Shown piece by piece: positions 37,445 to 46,966 of a stretch of DNA of 64,000 bases (position 1 is its first letter; each line of letters opens with the position of its first letter). This DNA is from Ginsengibacter sp963792025 (GTDB lineage Bacteria; Bacteroidota; Bacteroidia; Chitinophagales; Chitinophagaceae): NCBI GenBank assembly GCA_963792025.1, contig CAWBUS010000013.1, positions 62,001 to 126,000 of the forward strand, given 5' to 3'. A model generated the notes under the pieces. It saw only the letters and a program-made list of their open reading frames with translations, did no database searches and was not told the DNA's origin. A program made the position numbers and the translations under genes.

Positions 37445-39091
37445 TTATTTCTTAAAACTATCCTTTAAAGTAACGGTTCTGTTAATTACCAATGCTCCGG
37501 GTTTCGAATCCTGGTCAACACAAAAATATCCGTTGCGTATAAACTGGTAGCTCTTTCCGGGCTCTGCATTTTGAAGCTGTGGTTCGATATAAGCTTCACG
37601 AATTATTTCCAATGAGTTCGGATTTATAAACCTTTTGAAATCTCCTTCTTCCGCCGCCGGATTTTCTACGGTAAACAATCGTTCATATAATCTTACTTCG
37701 GCCTTCGCCGCATGTTGCACACTTAACCAATGAATAGTTCCTTTTACATTAATACCGCTCGTATCGTTGCCGCTTTTGCTCTCTGGTATACAAGTGCCAT
37801 GTATTTCCGTTACATTGCCGTTATCATCTTTAATAAAACTGTCGCAACGTATAATATAGGCGCTCTTCAACCTCACCATTGCGCCGGGCGCAAGCCTGAA
37901 CCATTTTTTAACTGGTACTTCCATAAAATCTTCTTTCTCAATCCACAGCTCTTTTGAAAAAGGAACAACCCGTGTATTGGAAGTATCGTTCGGTAAGTTT
38001 TCGGATATCAATTCTTCTGTAACATTTTCCTCATAATTATCAAGAACCAATTTCAGTGGATGAAGCACAGCCATAACACGCGGAGCGCTGGTGTTCAATT
38101 CTTCCCGCAGGCAAAATTCAAGCAGGCTGATATCAATAAGGTTATCTCTCTTTGCAACTCCTATCTTTTCACAAAAAGTTCTGATGCTGGAGGGTGTATA
38201 ACCTTTACGCCTGAACGCAGAAATTGTTGGCATTCGCGGATCGTCCCAACCGGAAACATAGCCCTCGTTCACCAACTGAAGTAATCTGCGTTTACTCATC
38301 ACCGTATAGGTCATATTAAGGCGGGCAAATTCATATTGACGGGAAGGAAAAATTTCGAGATTATCAATGTACCAATCATATAATTGCCTGTGTGAAACAA
38401 ATTCCAACGTACAAATGCTATGCGTAATATGTTCAATGCTGTCGCTCTGTCCATGGGCAAAATCGTACATCGGGTAAATAACCCATTTATCACCCGTGCG
38501 GTGATGATGTGCATGCTTGATGCGATACATAATCGGGTCACGCATGTGCATGTTGATATCTCTCATGTTGATTTTCGCCCGCAAAACTTTTTCACCGTCT
38601 GTGAACTTACCATCCTTCATTTGTTCAAAAAGCTGCAAATTTTCTTCCACGCTCCTGTTTCGATATTCATTTTCAATACCCGGCTCCGTCGGCGTTCCTT
38701 TTTCGGCGGCAATTTTATCGGGGCTGCTATCATCAACATATGCGAGGCCTTTTCGTATAAGCTTTACAGCGAGATTATACAATTCATCAAAATAATCGCT
38801 GCTGTATAATTCATTGGCCCAGGTAAAACCAAGCCACTTCACATCATACTTAATGCTATCAACATACTCCACATCTTCGGTTATGGGATTGGTATCATCG
38901 AAACGAAGATTGGTGGCGCCATTATATTTTTGCGCAAGTCCAAAATTCAAGCAAATGCTTTTAGCATGCCCGATGTGTAAATACCCATTTGGCTCCGGCG
39001 GAAACCTGGTTAAAATACTTTTATATTTTCCTTTATTGATATCTTCTTCAACAATCTCTTCAATAAAATTCAAACTTCTTTCTTCTGGCAT
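37445..39091 (-). CDS. glnS: Glutaminyl-tRNA synthetase
   Basis: From ATG 39091 the enzyme has 548 residues; an upstream TTG adds four residues and is not preferred. It is a class I synthetase with the HIGH motif in PPEPNGYLHIGHAKS, the KMSKS-type motif VMSKRRL, and GlnRS-specific stretches (LRFDDTNP, DFAHGQSDSIEHITHS, GWDDPRMPT). The C-terminal anticodon-binding beta-barrels are complete (LHPLKLVLDNY to the end). It charges tRNA-Gln directly, so this organism has bacterial GlnRS. The CCG-domain gene is immediately upstream (28 bp). Confidence 0.96.
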   Translation of the reverse strand: MPEERSLNFIEEIVEEDINKGKYKSILTRFPPEPNGYLHIGHAKSICLNFGLAQKYNGATNLRFDDTNPITEDVEYVDSIKYDVKWLGFTWANELYSSDYFDELYNLAVKLIRKGLAYVDDSSPDKIAAEKGTPTEPGIENEYRNRSVEENLQLFEQMKDGKFTDGEKVLRAKINMRDINMHMRDPIMYRIKHAHHHRTGDKWVIYPMYDFAHGQSDSIEHITHSICTLEFVSHRQLYDWYIDNLEIFPSRQYEFARLNMTYTVMSKRRLLQLVNEGYVSGWDDPRMPTISAFRRKGYTPSSIRTFCEKIGVAKRDNLIDISLLEFCLREELNTSAPRVMAVLHPLKLVLDNYEENVTEELISENLPNDTSNTRVVPFSKELWIEKEDFMEVPVKKWFRLAPGAMVRLKSAYIIRCDSFIKDDNGNVTEIHGTCIPESKSGNDTSGINVKGTIHWLSVQHAAKAEVRLYERLFTVENPAAEEGDFKRFINPNSLEIIREAYIEPQLQNAEPGKSYQFIRNGYFCVDQDSKPGALVINRTVTLKDSFKK

Positions 39092-39119
39092 ATTTCTAAT
39101 CAAACTTTTAAATTCTTAT

Positions 39120-39899
39120 TTAATTCATAGAGGCTGCAATAATTTCTGCAATATCCATAACGTTTACACTTTCTTCTTTTTCGTTAAGCTTTACTCCGTC
39201 TGTCAGCATCGTATTGCAAAAAGGGCACGCCGCTGCTATTACTCCGGCACCGGTTTCCAATGCTTCTTTTGTTCGTTCGTTATTAATGCGGATAGTTCCT
39301 TTTTCTTCTTCCTTAAACATCTGCGCACCACCTGCTCCACAACACAACCCATTGCTCTTGCACCGTTTCATTTCCACCAATTCTATATCAAGGGCTTCCA
39401 ATACTTTTCTTGGCGCTTCATAAATATTATTGGTTCTTCCCAGGTAACAACTATCATGATAGGTAATTTTTTTTCCTTTAAACACTCCATCTTCTTTCAT
39501 CACTATTTTGCCATCATCAATTAATTGTTGTAAAAATGTCGCGTGATGAATTACCTCATAGTTGCCGCCCAATACCGGGTATTCATTTTTTAAAATATTA
39601 AAACAATGAGGACAAGCTGTAACAATTTTTTTTATTTGATATTCCTCCAACACTTGTATATTCTGGTAAGCCATCATCTGAAACATGAATTCATTACCGG
39701 CCCTTCGTGCAGGATCTCCTGTACACATTTCTTCTTTGCCCAATATAGCATAAGCGATACCAACTTTATTCAGTATACTTGCAAAAGCTTTTGTAATTTT
39801 TTGTGCACGCTGATCGAAACTGCCGGCACAACCCACCCAAAACAGAATTTCAGGGGTCTTATTTTCAGCCATCATTTGAGCCATCGTAGGTACCTGCAT
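39120..39899 (-). CDS. CCG-domain (Fe-S)-binding protein
   Basis: From ATG 39899 the protein has 259 residues. It contains two CCG modules: the first in FWVGCAGSFDQRA, MCTGDPARR and TACPHCFN, the second in YHDSCYLGR, GLCCGAGG and AACPFCNTML. This is the heterodisulfide-reductase subunit B/GlpC/LldE-type cysteine-rich domain, which binds a non-cubane Fe-S cluster or zinc and works in electron transfer. The partner subunit (an iron-sulfur ferredoxin-type reductase) is not in the window. It lies upstream of glnS on the same strand. Confidence 0.85.
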   Translation of the reverse strand: MQVPTMAQMMAENKTPEILFWVGCAGSFDQRAQKITKAFASILNKVGIAYAILGKEEMCTGDPARRAGNEFMFQMMAYQNIQVLEEYQIKKIVTACPHCFNILKNEYPVLGGNYEVIHHATFLQQLIDDGKIVMKEDGVFKGKKITYHDSCYLGRTNNIYEAPRKVLEALDIELVEMKRCKSNGLCCGAGGAQMFKEEEKGTIRINNERTKEALETGAGVIAAACPFCNTMLTDGVKLNEKEESVNVMDIAEIIAASMN

Positions 39900-39973
39900 C
39901 TCCAAATTGATTTAAAGAGCTAAAATACAACAAACAATTTTCATGAATCACGTCTGTTAAAAGGTTTAAAACT

Positions 39974-39981
39974 TATTTTTG
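39974..39981 (+). promoter_or_regulatory. -7 element TATTTTTG
   Basis: An exact fit to TAnnTTTG lies 17 bp before the GTG start of the ATP-grasp gene at 39999. No good -33 box was seen. The short leader is normal for this phylum. Confidence 0.35.
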
Positions 39982-39998
39982 CGCAGTTTAAAAATTAA

Positions 39999-41045
39999 GT
40001 GAAGCTGATAGACAAAATAAAAAACTGGGAACAGTGGCCGTTTAAAATTTTATATGCACCAATTGTGCCTGTTTGGGCCTGGTACATGATTCGCTCACGG
40101 GCAATTTGGTTCTTTACGCCAAGCAATCCAAAGCTTACGTTCGGCGGGATGGAAGGTGAGCCAAAAAAAGAAATGCACGACCTTTTACCGCCGCATTTAT
40201 GTCCCGTGTTTTTTAATGTGCTACCTTCTGAAGATTTTCCCGTTATATTAAAAAAAGTAAAAGAAAAAAATATTCAATTCCCGCTCATTGTAAAACCTGA
40301 AATTGGCGGGCAGGGCATTTTGTTCAGGAAAATAAATAATGAAGTTCAACTAAAAATTTATCATGAACAGGTACCCGTTGAATATTTTATACAGGAATTT
40401 ATAAAATATGAATTGGAGATAAGTCTATTTTATTATCGTTATCCAAATGAAAAGAAAGGAGCCATTACAGGCTTTCTCCTAAAAATCCCGATGCAGGTAA
40501 CCGGCGATGGAATACATACGTTAGAAGAACTGATTATGATGGACACAAAATCAGGAAAAAGGATAGACGAAATCAGGTTACAACATGAGCAGCATTTTGA
40601 TAAAGTTTTAAAGGCAGGTGATAAATATATGTTAAGCTATGCCGCCAACCACAACCGTGGAGCCCGTTTTATCGATCTTAAGAATGAAATTGACGACCGG
40701 CTTGTGAGTTTGTTGGATGATATCAGCCTTTCAATTGATGATTTTTTTTATGGACGTTACGACATTATGTGTAACTCGATCGAAGAATTAAAACAGGGCA
40801 AAAATTTTGTGATACTTGAGTATAATGGATGTGGTGCAGAACCAAATCACTTTTATGATACCGGTTATTCTCTGGTTAACGCATGGAAAGAGATTTTAAA
40901 GCATTGGAAAATATTATATGAAATCAGCAGGTATAATTACAAAAAAGGCGTCCAATACTGGCCGGCTTTAAAAGGCATTCGTTTTAGAATTGAAACCAAT
41001 AAATATTATAAAAAGATAAAAGCCGCAGACAGAAAAATTCCCTAG
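39999..41045 (+). CDS. ATP-grasp family protein
   Basis: This 348-residue protein starts at GTG 39999 (VKLIDKIKNWEQ). It has ATP-grasp features: the nucleotide-binding strand FPLIVKPEIGGQGILF, QEFIKYELEISLFYYR, a GDGIHTLEEL linker and the metal-binding end YDIMCNS .. FVILEYNGCGAEP. Related proteins are annotated as D-Ala-D-Ala-ligase-like or alpha-L-glutamate-ligase-like carboxylate-amine ligases. A hydrophobic segment near the N-terminus (YAPIVPVWAWYMI) suggests membrane association. The substrates are unknown. Confidence 0.75.
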   Translation: MKLIDKIKNWEQWPFKILYAPIVPVWAWYMIRSRAIWFFTPSNPKLTFGGMEGEPKKEMHDLLPPHLCPVFFNVLPSEDFPVILKKVKEKNIQFPLIVKPEIGGQGILFRKINNEVQLKIYHEQVPVEYFIQEFIKYELEISLFYYRYPNEKKGAITGFLLKIPMQVTGDGIHTLEELIMMDTKSGKRIDEIRLQHEQHFDKVLKAGDKYMLSYAANHNRGARFIDLKNEIDDRLVSLLDDISLSIDDFFYGRYDIMCNSIEELKQGKNFVILEYNGCGAEPNHFYDTGYSLVNAWKEILKHWKILYEISRYNYKKGVQYWPALKGIRFRIETNKYYKKIKAADRKIP

Positions 41046-41049
41046 AAGC

Positions 41050-41063
41050 GCATGTCGACATGC
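41050..41063. repeat. 14-bp perfect palindrome
   Basis: GCATGTCGACATGC is a perfect palindrome directly after the ATP-grasp gene, followed by a second overlapping TGCATG-rich stretch. It lies 43 bp before the YceI start and could be a regulator site; there is no T-tract for termination. Confidence 0.35.
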
Positions 41064-41105
41064 ATGTGTGCAACGTCTTACGGTTCTAAAAAATAATCTG
41101 TGAAT

Positions 41106-41651
41106 ATGAAAAATATAGTACCCGTTTTACTCCTCTTTTTTACTTCATCTGTGTTTGCACAAAGATATGTTCCTGCGGACGACGGAAGCAAAGTACATTT
41201 TAACATCAAGAACTTTGGCATTAAAACAGGTGGCCAGCTAACGGGGCTGAAAGGTGAAATATTATTTTTTACAACTGATCTTAGCGCATGCCAGTTTAAT
41301 GTTAGCGTTGATGCTTCTACGGTAGATACCGACAATGGCAGCCGCGACAGGCATTTAAAAGACAGCGAATATTTTGATGTAGAAAAATATCCCGAAATAA
41401 ACATTACATCCACAAAGATTGATAAAACCAATAAAACTGAATCGGGCTTTTATTATTTTACGGGTACGCTTACTTTGCATGGAATTACAAAACCAATTTC
41501 TTTTCCTTTCCATATCGAAAAAGTAAATGATGATTATTTATTCACCGGTGAGTTTGAAATTAACCGCCTCGATTACCAGGTTGGAAGCAACAGCGCAGTG
41601 TTAAGTAATACAGTAAATGTATCTTTATCCGTGTTAGCAAAAAAGGGCTAA
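41106..41651 (+). CDS. YceI-family lipocalin-like periplasmic protein
   Basis: From ATG 41106 the protein has 181 residues with a signal peptide (MKNIVPVLLLFFTSSVFAQ). The YceI beta-barrel signature is clear: SKVHFNIKNFGIKTGGQLTG, the VDASTVDTDNGSRDRHLKD block and the C-terminal EINRLDYQVGSN. YceI proteins bind isoprenoid-type lipids in the periplasm. Length is normal for the family. The LysE-type gene follows after 9 bp, suggesting one transcript. Confidence 0.9.
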   Translation: MKNIVPVLLLFFTSSVFAQRYVPADDGSKVHFNIKNFGIKTGGQLTGLKGEILFFTTDLSACQFNVSVDASTVDTDNGSRDRHLKDSEYFDVEKYPEINITSTKIDKTNKTESGFYYFTGTLTLHGITKPISFPFHIEKVNDDYLFTGEFEINRLDYQVGSNSAVLSNTVNVSLSVLAKKG

Positions 41652-41660
41652 TTCCGTTAT

Positions 41661-42314
41661 ATGGGTCTTACCAAAGTTTTTTTATGGGGAATGATTGTGA
41701 GTTTTCTCGGCACGCTTCCACTGGGTACATTAAATGTTGCGGCTATGCAAATAAGTGTACAGGAAAATATAACAAACGCTCTCTATTTTTCCTTTGGTTC
41801 ACTGCTAACCGAAATGGTCTATGTAAGAATTTCCCTGGTAGGAATCAACTGGGTCCGTAAGCAAAAAGTTCTTTTTAAATGGATGAATTGGATTGCGCTC
41901 GCCATTGTGCTTGCTCTTGCGGCAGGAAGTTTTATTGCGGCAACACAGGAACATCATGCTAAGAATGTAATGTTGGATAATAACATGAACCGTTTTGTAC
42001 TTGGCCTGGTGTTAAGCTCTATCAGCCCGATGCAAATTCCCTTTTGGTTTGGATGGAGCACAGTATTATTTTCAAAAAACATTCTCCAGCCCAAAAATTC
42101 ATTCTATAACTTTTATATAGTGGGTATTGGTCTTGGAACATTAGCCGGGAATTGTGTTTTTATTTTTGGGGGGAAATACATCGTTGAAAAACTCAATACA
42201 AATCAAAACATATTAAACTGGGTTATCGGCGGAATATTTGCAGTGACTGCAATAATAATGTTTATAAGAATTTTGATGCATAAAGATGCTGCAAATAAAT
42301 TGGATACGATGTAG
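41661..42314 (+). CDS. LysE-family translocator
   Basis: This 217-residue membrane protein has six predicted helices and the LysE/RhtB N-terminus GMIVSFLGTLPLGTLNVAAMQ (with the conserved P-G-N-like turn). A long charged loop HHAKNVMLDNNMNRFV precedes the second half. The family exports amino acids. In Bacteroidota many members have unknown substrates. It lies 9 bp after the YceI gene. Confidence 0.8.
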   Translation: MGLTKVFLWGMIVSFLGTLPLGTLNVAAMQISVQENITNALYFSFGSLLTEMVYVRISLVGINWVRKQKVLFKWMNWIALAIVLALAAGSFIAATQEHHAKNVMLDNNMNRFVLGLVLSSISPMQIPFWFGWSTVLFSKNILQPKNSFYNFYIVGIGLGTLAGNCVFIFGGKYIVEKLNTNQNILNWVIGGIFAVTAIIMFIRILMHKDAANKLDTM

Positions 42315-42437
42315 TTAATTTGGTTTCTTATTGTATTGATTGCATTAAACCCTAATCATCTTTAGATAAGTATCAACATAAATTCAACCAAAAAAACTTC
42401 TTTTGCATTGTTACAGCAACATTTCTAAATTGCACAC

Positions 42438-43091
42438 ATGCAGAAGTTCGAAGATTCCTACCGGCATAAAGGACTAAGAAAAAAACTAATTGATTCTCTA
42501 CGTGAGAAGGGCATTACCAACGAACAAGTACTCGATGCTATGATGAATATTCCACGACATTTCTTTTTGGATACGGCGCTTGATCACATTGCTTACCAGG
42601 ACAGGGCTTTCCCGATACAGGAAGGGCAAACGATTTCGCAACCTTATACAGTTGCTTACCAAACGCAGCTCTTAGAAGTTGAACCTTACGATAAAATTTT
42701 GGAGATAGGTACCGGCAGCGCATACCAGGCTTCTGTGCTGGCTGAAATGGGTGCCAACGTTTTTACAATTGAAAGGCAAAAGAAATTATTTGAACTCAAT
42801 AAAGAATTTATTTTCAGGAAGAAATATCCTAACATAAAATTTTTTTATGGAGATGGTTTTGAAGGACTGCCAACGTTTGCTCCTTTTGACAAGATTCTCA
42901 TTACAGCAGCAGCACCATTTATTCCCCCCAAATTAATTCAGCAATTAAAGACTGGTGGGAAGATGGTAATACCTCTCGATGATGATGGGATGCAAAAAAT
43001 GATGCGGATAACAAAGAATGAAGATGACAGTTATGAAGAAGAAACCTTTTCAAATTTTTCTTTTGTACCAATGCTGAAAGGAAGGAATTAA
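42438..43091 (+). CDS. pcm: Protein-L-isoaspartate O-methyltransferase
   Basis: This 217-residue cytosolic enzyme has the PIMT signature: VLDAMMNIPRHFFLD, QEGQTISQPYTVAYQTQ and SAM-binding ILEIGTGSAYQASVLAEMGA, with YGDGFEGLPTFAPFDKILITAAA downstream. It methylates isoaspartyl residues in damaged proteins as the first step of repair. Length is typical. It is separated from neighbours by about 120 bp and is probably transcribed alone. Confidence 0.95.
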   Translation: MQKFEDSYRHKGLRKKLIDSLREKGITNEQVLDAMMNIPRHFFLDTALDHIAYQDRAFPIQEGQTISQPYTVAYQTQLLEVEPYDKILEIGTGSAYQASVLAEMGANVFTIERQKKLFELNKEFIFRKKYPNIKFFYGDGFEGLPTFAPFDKILITAAAPFIPPKLIQQLKTGGKMVIPLDDDGMQKMMRITKNEDDSYEEETFSNFSFVPMLKGRN

Positions 43092-43138
43092 GAATTGAGA
43101 AATGAGAATTGAGGAATTAAAGCAGTCATCACGGTTCT

Positions 43139-44257
43139 TTAGATTCTATCAACTATTCCAGCAGCTTTTGCAGCAATATTATCCCAGTAAAAAAAATCAA
43201 AAAAATCTTTACTTATTGATTGATTGATTTGAATTGCTTCCTGCATTTTCTCTGCAAATCCTTCCCAGTCATAATTTTCACTCAATAACAATTTTCCGTT
43301 ACAAATAGCGGCATCAACGCCAATGGCGCCATTGATAGTTGAAACGGCATTCATATCATAACCAAGCGCTTCTACAAGTTTAGTTTTAATACCTCCGCCG
43401 TCTGTAACCGGGTTTATAAAAACATTTACCCCTTTGAAATAAACAATAATATCATCAACATAGCCGGCGTAAATAATATTTACTTCGCGATATTGCATTA
43501 GTTCCTTCATCTCCGCGGGAAGATTTTTTCCACAGATAATTATTTTATAGGCAATATTTTTTTTAATAAAGACCGGGTTGATTTTTTCCACAATATTTTT
43601 TACGGCATTCAGGTTAGGCGGGTATTCAAGGGCGCCATTAAAGAGAAATAAAACTGTCTCTTCATCGAGAGAATACTTATTCAATATGGCAATTCTCGCC
43701 TGTGAACGTTCAGCCAATGATGGCGGTGAATTCCAGGATATTCCGAAAGTGATAACTGCTGTTTTTGACAATGTTATCTTGTAGGCATCAGTAAAATAGT
43801 ACCGGTCATTTTCGGTAATACAAAACGTAAAATCTGCATGAGTGTGAACATATTTTTCATATTCCCATAATATTTTCCACCACCATTTTCCGGTAGTTTT
43901 AAATCGTTCCGCTTCAATATTGTGAGAGTGAATTATCAACTTTATTTTACAAAATTTCTTTAGTAAAAGACCAAGCCATCCATAATAAGGATGCTCGATT
44001 ATCACATGCGAAATGCTGTGTTCGCGGATGATTTTTTTTACGAGGTTGAAATAAAAAATATTGACATATCGTACCCTGCTATTACTTAGTTTATTAATAA
44101 TCGGATAAGGAGCAGCGTTAGCATCGTTGGACTTAACGGTTAAACAATACAAGTTATGATGTTTAGAAAGGTATTCGTTGAAGTTTGCGATACCCTTTTG
44201 GCCTCCGAATTTAGCAGGGAATATTTTGTAAGAAACAATACTGAGCACATTTGCCAT
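43139..44257 (-). CDS. Glycosyltransferase family 4 protein
   Basis: This 372-residue GT-B enzyme has an N-terminal acceptor half (FPAKFGGQKGIANFNEYLS, then VIIEHPYYGWLGLLLKKF and IIHSHNIEAERF). The donor half contains FLFNGALEYPPNLNAV, IIICGKNLP and the nucleotide-sugar-binding loop NPVTDGGGIKTKLVEALGY. It transfers a sugar in surface glycan synthesis, but no glycan cluster surrounds it. It is convergent with pcm; an AT-rich tract with 'gagaattga' repeats lies between them at 43093-43116. Confidence 0.85.
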   Translation of the reverse strand: MANVLSIVSYKIFPAKFGGQKGIANFNEYLSKHHNLYCLTVKSNDANAAPYPIINKLSNSRVRYVNIFYFNLVKKIIREHSISHVIIEHPYYGWLGLLLKKFCKIKLIIHSHNIEAERFKTTGKWWWKILWEYEKYVHTHADFTFCITENDRYYFTDAYKITLSKTAVITFGISWNSPPSLAERSQARIAILNKYSLDEETVLFLFNGALEYPPNLNAVKNIVEKINPVFIKKNIAYKIIICGKNLPAEMKELMQYREVNIIYAGYVDDIIVYFKGVNVFINPVTDGGGIKTKLVEALGYDMNAVSTINGAIGVDAAICNGKLLLSENYDWEGFAEKMQEAIQINQSISKDFFDFFYWDNIAAKAAGIVDRI

Positions 44258-44324
44258 GTATAAAAACTTTAATCCAACAAATTAATATTATTTTGTTGTG
44301 TATAATTTCAAACCGGTATTTTTT

Positions 44325-44633
44325 ATGAAAGTAGTTTCTTTTTTTTCAAGATTCGCCATCATCTGCAACATAGCTTTTTTACTTTTTATTTTCATTGGAA
44401 GAATGGAAGCCCGAAAGCCTGTCACCCGGGAAATGGACAGAGTTGTCGCCGTTTCATACTTTAAAGATATCATTATTACACTAGGCGTTGCAGCAATAAT
44501 AATCAATATGCTTTTATGTACCGTATACGCCGTTTTAATTGTTATTGGTAAACAAAAACTACTTCCGAAATGGCTGGCTATTGTGAATTGTTTATTTTTA
44601 ATTCTACAATTTTTATACTTTTTTTACAGGTGA
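44325..44633 (+). CDS. Small three-helix membrane protein
   Basis: From ATG 44325 the product has 102 residues with three hydrophobic segments (about 6-26, 46-71 and 80-100), separated by a charged stretch MEARKPVTREMDRV. An upstream in-frame ATG at 44298 adds nine residues and weakens the first helix charge pattern. A frame on the opposite strand overlaps it but encodes a less protein-like sequence. No family is recognised. Confidence 0.5.
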   Translation: MKVVSFFSRFAIICNIAFLLFIFIGRMEARKPVTREMDRVVAVSYFKDIIITLGVAAIIINMLLCTVYAVLIVIGKQKLLPKWLAIVNCLFLILQFLYFFYR

Positions 44634-44724
44634 AGATAGCGGTGTTGAAGCAAAAACATGCGAAAAGCTAATGGGCTGAGAGGATTGCCCGTCAAGAGTT
44701 TTAAATAGCCTGCGTGCACCTGTG

Positions 44725-45183
44725 TCAATATTTTTCTTTTATCATCGCAGCAACAATTTTATCGATAGGTAGCGTAACACTTTCATCCGAAAAATTATCC
44801 CATTCAATAAAACGAAACGTTTCAATTTCATTGTTCCGCTGGTAAATTTTCAACTGCTCTTCATCAAAATCAAATTCCTTATCTCTTAATGGAGCGGTTA
44901 TTTCTTCAAGCGCTTTTACAAAATAATAAATTGAAATGATTTGATCAGCGGGATTGAAGGCGCTCATTTGAAAATAGTCGGTTGTATAAATATGGTCTTC
45001 AACCAATACATCGAGATTCATTTCTTCTTTAAACTCTCTCTTCAGACAATCTCTTGTTCCTTCACCTAATTCAAGTCCGCCACCGGGAAACTTCGTATAA
45101 TAATTACCCCTTATAAATTCATCGCTTACCAAAACCTGCTTTTTTTCATTCATTAAAATACCGTACACTCTTATCGTAAACAT
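44725..45183 (-). CDS. NUDIX hydrolase
   Basis: This 152-residue protein contains a nearly canonical Nudix box: GGLELGEG followed by x-R-D-x-L-K-REFKEEM (G-x5-E-x7-REFxEE). The last Gly of the motif is replaced by Met-Asn. It hydrolyses a nucleoside diphosphate linked to another moiety; the substrate is undetermined. It is the third gene of a tight minus-strand unit with dapF (2-bp gap) and a nucleoside phosphorylase. Confidence 0.87.
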   Translation of the reverse strand: MFTIRVYGILMNEKKQVLVSDEFIRGNYYTKFPGGGLELGEGTRDCLKREFKEEMNLDVLVEDHIYTTDYFQMSAFNPADQIISIYYFVKALEEITAPLRDKEFDFDEEQLKIYQRNNEIETFRFIEWDNFSDESVTLPIDKIVAAMIKEKY

Positions 45184-45185
45184 CG

Positions 45186-45974
45186 CTAAATATTTACAGT
45201 TACTTCACCTTTGAAAACCATTTCGGCAGGTCCGCAAAGCCATATGTTTTCAAATTCTTTTTCGCTTACTTTTTCAAATTCTACACTTAAATTGCCACCC
45301 TTGGTTTCAACTTCCACCCGGTTAAAACCCTTGTCGTTATGGGCTGAAATAAGCGCTGCGGCGGTAACACCGGTGCCGCAACTGTAGGTTTCATCTTCAA
45401 CACCTCGTTCGTAGGTGCGTACATATATAGTATCGTCGCTTATGGTTTCCACAAAGTTTACATTAATACCATCTTTGGCAAATTCTTTACTGTTGCGTAT
45501 TTCACTCCCTTCAGCCGCTACGTCTATACGGCCCACATCAGGAACAATTTTTATATAATGCGGGGAACCGGTATTCAAGACATAATGGGAATAAGAATAT
45601 TCAACGTCATCTACGTCTTTCATCTTTAACCTGACGTCGCCATTAAGATCTATCTCCGCTTCGTGTATGCCATCAATTGCATAAAAATTGTATTTGTTCT
45701 TTTTTGTTCCAAGCATGTGGGCAAACTTCACAATACACCTACCTCCATTACCACACATAGAACTTGTATTTCCATCGGAATTGAAATAGATCATTTCAAA
45801 ATCAAAATTAGCTTTGTTATTAAGCATCATCAGGCCATCGGCTCCGATTCCAAAACGCCTGTGACACATATAATTTACCTGCCTGGGAGTAATGCTGTCA
45901 TAAATGTTATTGCGGTTATCCAACAGTATAAAATCATTCCCCGTTCCCTGGTACTTATAAAATTCAATTTTCAT
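45186..45974 (-). CDS. dapF: Diaminopimelate epimerase
   Basis: This 262-residue enzyme has both catalytic cysteines: Cys74 in SSMCGNGGRC and Cys199 in TYSCGTGVTAAAL. Other signatures are KYQGTGNDFILLDN and GADGLMMLN. It interconverts LL- and meso-diaminopimelate, the last step before peptidoglycan and lysine synthesis branches. It sits 1 bp after the nucleoside phosphorylase gene and 2 bp before the NUDIX gene. Confidence 0.96.
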   Translation of the reverse strand: MKIEFYKYQGTGNDFILLDNRNNIYDSITPRQVNYMCHRRFGIGADGLMMLNNKANFDFEMIYFNSDGNTSSMCGNGGRCIVKFAHMLGTKKNKYNFYAIDGIHEAEIDLNGDVRLKMKDVDDVEYSYSHYVLNTGSPHYIKIVPDVGRIDVAAEGSEIRNSKEFAKDGINVNFVETISDDTIYVRTYERGVEDETYSCGTGVTAAALISAHNDKGFNRVEVETKGGNLSVEFEKVSEKEFENIWLCGPAEMVFKGEVTVNI

Positions 45975-45975
45975 A

Positions 45976-46854
45976 TTACAATTTTTCAGAAATTATTTCT
46001 AATGTTTTTATTATTAATTTTTCAACTACTGCAAACCCGTCAGCGCTAAAATTTTTATGAATGCGATTAGCAACAATAGCGCTCAATGAAAGACAATTGT
46101 GTTGCAAAGCCTTACCCAGTCCATATATGGCGGCAGTTTCCATTTCGAAATTCGTAATGCGGTGCTGCCCGAATTTAAACTCGGTTAACCGGTCAATTAA
46201 CTGGGGATTGGTAATTCCCAACCGAAGCACTCTACCCTGTGGGCCATAAAAGCCGGGGCAAGTAACTGTGATACCCTGGTGGTACCCTTCTACAAAATGC
46301 TTCATTAACGACATAGATGCTCCCGCAATATATGGCTGGCTAAACCTGCTGTGCAGTTGCGTTTGTGTAGCAAATGAATGCAGCAATTGTTTTTCTTCCT
46401 CGTTATTATCATGAATATAAAAGTTCATCAGGTTGTCAATACCAACACCATGCGTACTCGAAACGAAACTGTCAACCGGCACATCTGCCTGCAAGGACCC
46501 GGATGTTCCCACGCGAATAATGTTTAAATGTTTCAATTGGCTTTTTATTGTCCGCGAGGCAAAATCTATATTAACCAATGCGTCGAGTTCATTTAAAACA
46601 ATATCAATATTGTCCGTACCAATGCCGGTGCTCACAACTGATATCCTCTTGTTTCCGATCCGGCCGGTATGTGTTACAAACTCGCGGTGGCTTCTTTCAA
46701 CTTCTATCTTATCAAAGTGTTTACTTACTTCCGCTACTCTTGCCGGATCTCCAACCGTTATAATATTGTTTGCTATTTCATCGGGTGTAGCATCAAGATG
46801 ATAAATGGCACCGCGATTGTTAATAATTAATTCTGATGCCGCAATTGGTTGCAT
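45976..46854 (-). CDS. Nucleoside phosphorylase (PNP/UDP type 1)
   Basis: This 292-residue protein has the type I nucleoside phosphorylase fold: phosphate-loop GDPARV, RVGTSGSLQADVPV, SVVSTGIGTDN and the ribose-binding ITNFEMETAAIYGL. Uridine phosphorylase is the closest guess by motif; purine specificity cannot be excluded. It leads a three-gene operon with dapF and NUDIX, and its start is 112 bp from the divergent tRNA-Cys. Confidence 0.85.
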   Translation of the reverse strand: MQPIAASELIINNRGAIYHLDATPDEIANNIITVGDPARVAEVSKHFDKIEVERSHREFVTHTGRIGNKRISVVSTGIGTDNIDIVLNELDALVNIDFASRTIKSQLKHLNIIRVGTSGSLQADVPVDSFVSSTHGVGIDNLMNFYIHDNNEEEKQLLHSFATQTQLHSRFSQPYIAGASMSLMKHFVEGYHQGITVTCPGFYGPQGRVLRLGITNPQLIDRLTEFKFGQHRITNFEMETAAIYGLGKALQHNCLSLSAIVANRIHKNFSADGFAVVEKLIIKTLEIISEKL

Positions 46855-46918
46855 ACTTGTTTTACTTAGATTCTTTTTTAAACACCCCTTCTATAACACC
46901 GAATTTCGCATATTACAA

Positions 46919-46952
46919 TTGAAAATTTCTAAAAAAATTTTAATTACTTTTG
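46919..46952 (+). promoter_or_regulatory. Promoter of tRNA-Cys (TTG / TACTTTTG)
   Basis: TTG (46919-46921) and TACTTTTG (46945-46952, exact TAnnTTTG) are separated by 23 nt, close to the Bacteroidota -33/-7 spacing. Transcription would begin a few bases before the mature tRNA 5' end at 46967. Confidence 0.6.
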
Positions 46953-46966
46953 TGCGCTTAAAAAAA

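Noticed and set aside
38814..39524. 236-codon + strand frame over glnS and the CCG gene
   Set aside because: It crosses two well-supported minus-strand genes and encodes a low-complexity Phe/Ser-rich product.
43093..43116. 'gagaattga' tandem-like tract after pcm as possible CRISPR or regulatory repeat
   Set aside because: Only a few imperfect 8-10-bp units with no spacers; ordinary AT-rich intergenic sequence.
44288..44506. 72-codon minus-strand frame
   Set aside because: It is opposite the better-supported three-helix membrane protein at 44325.
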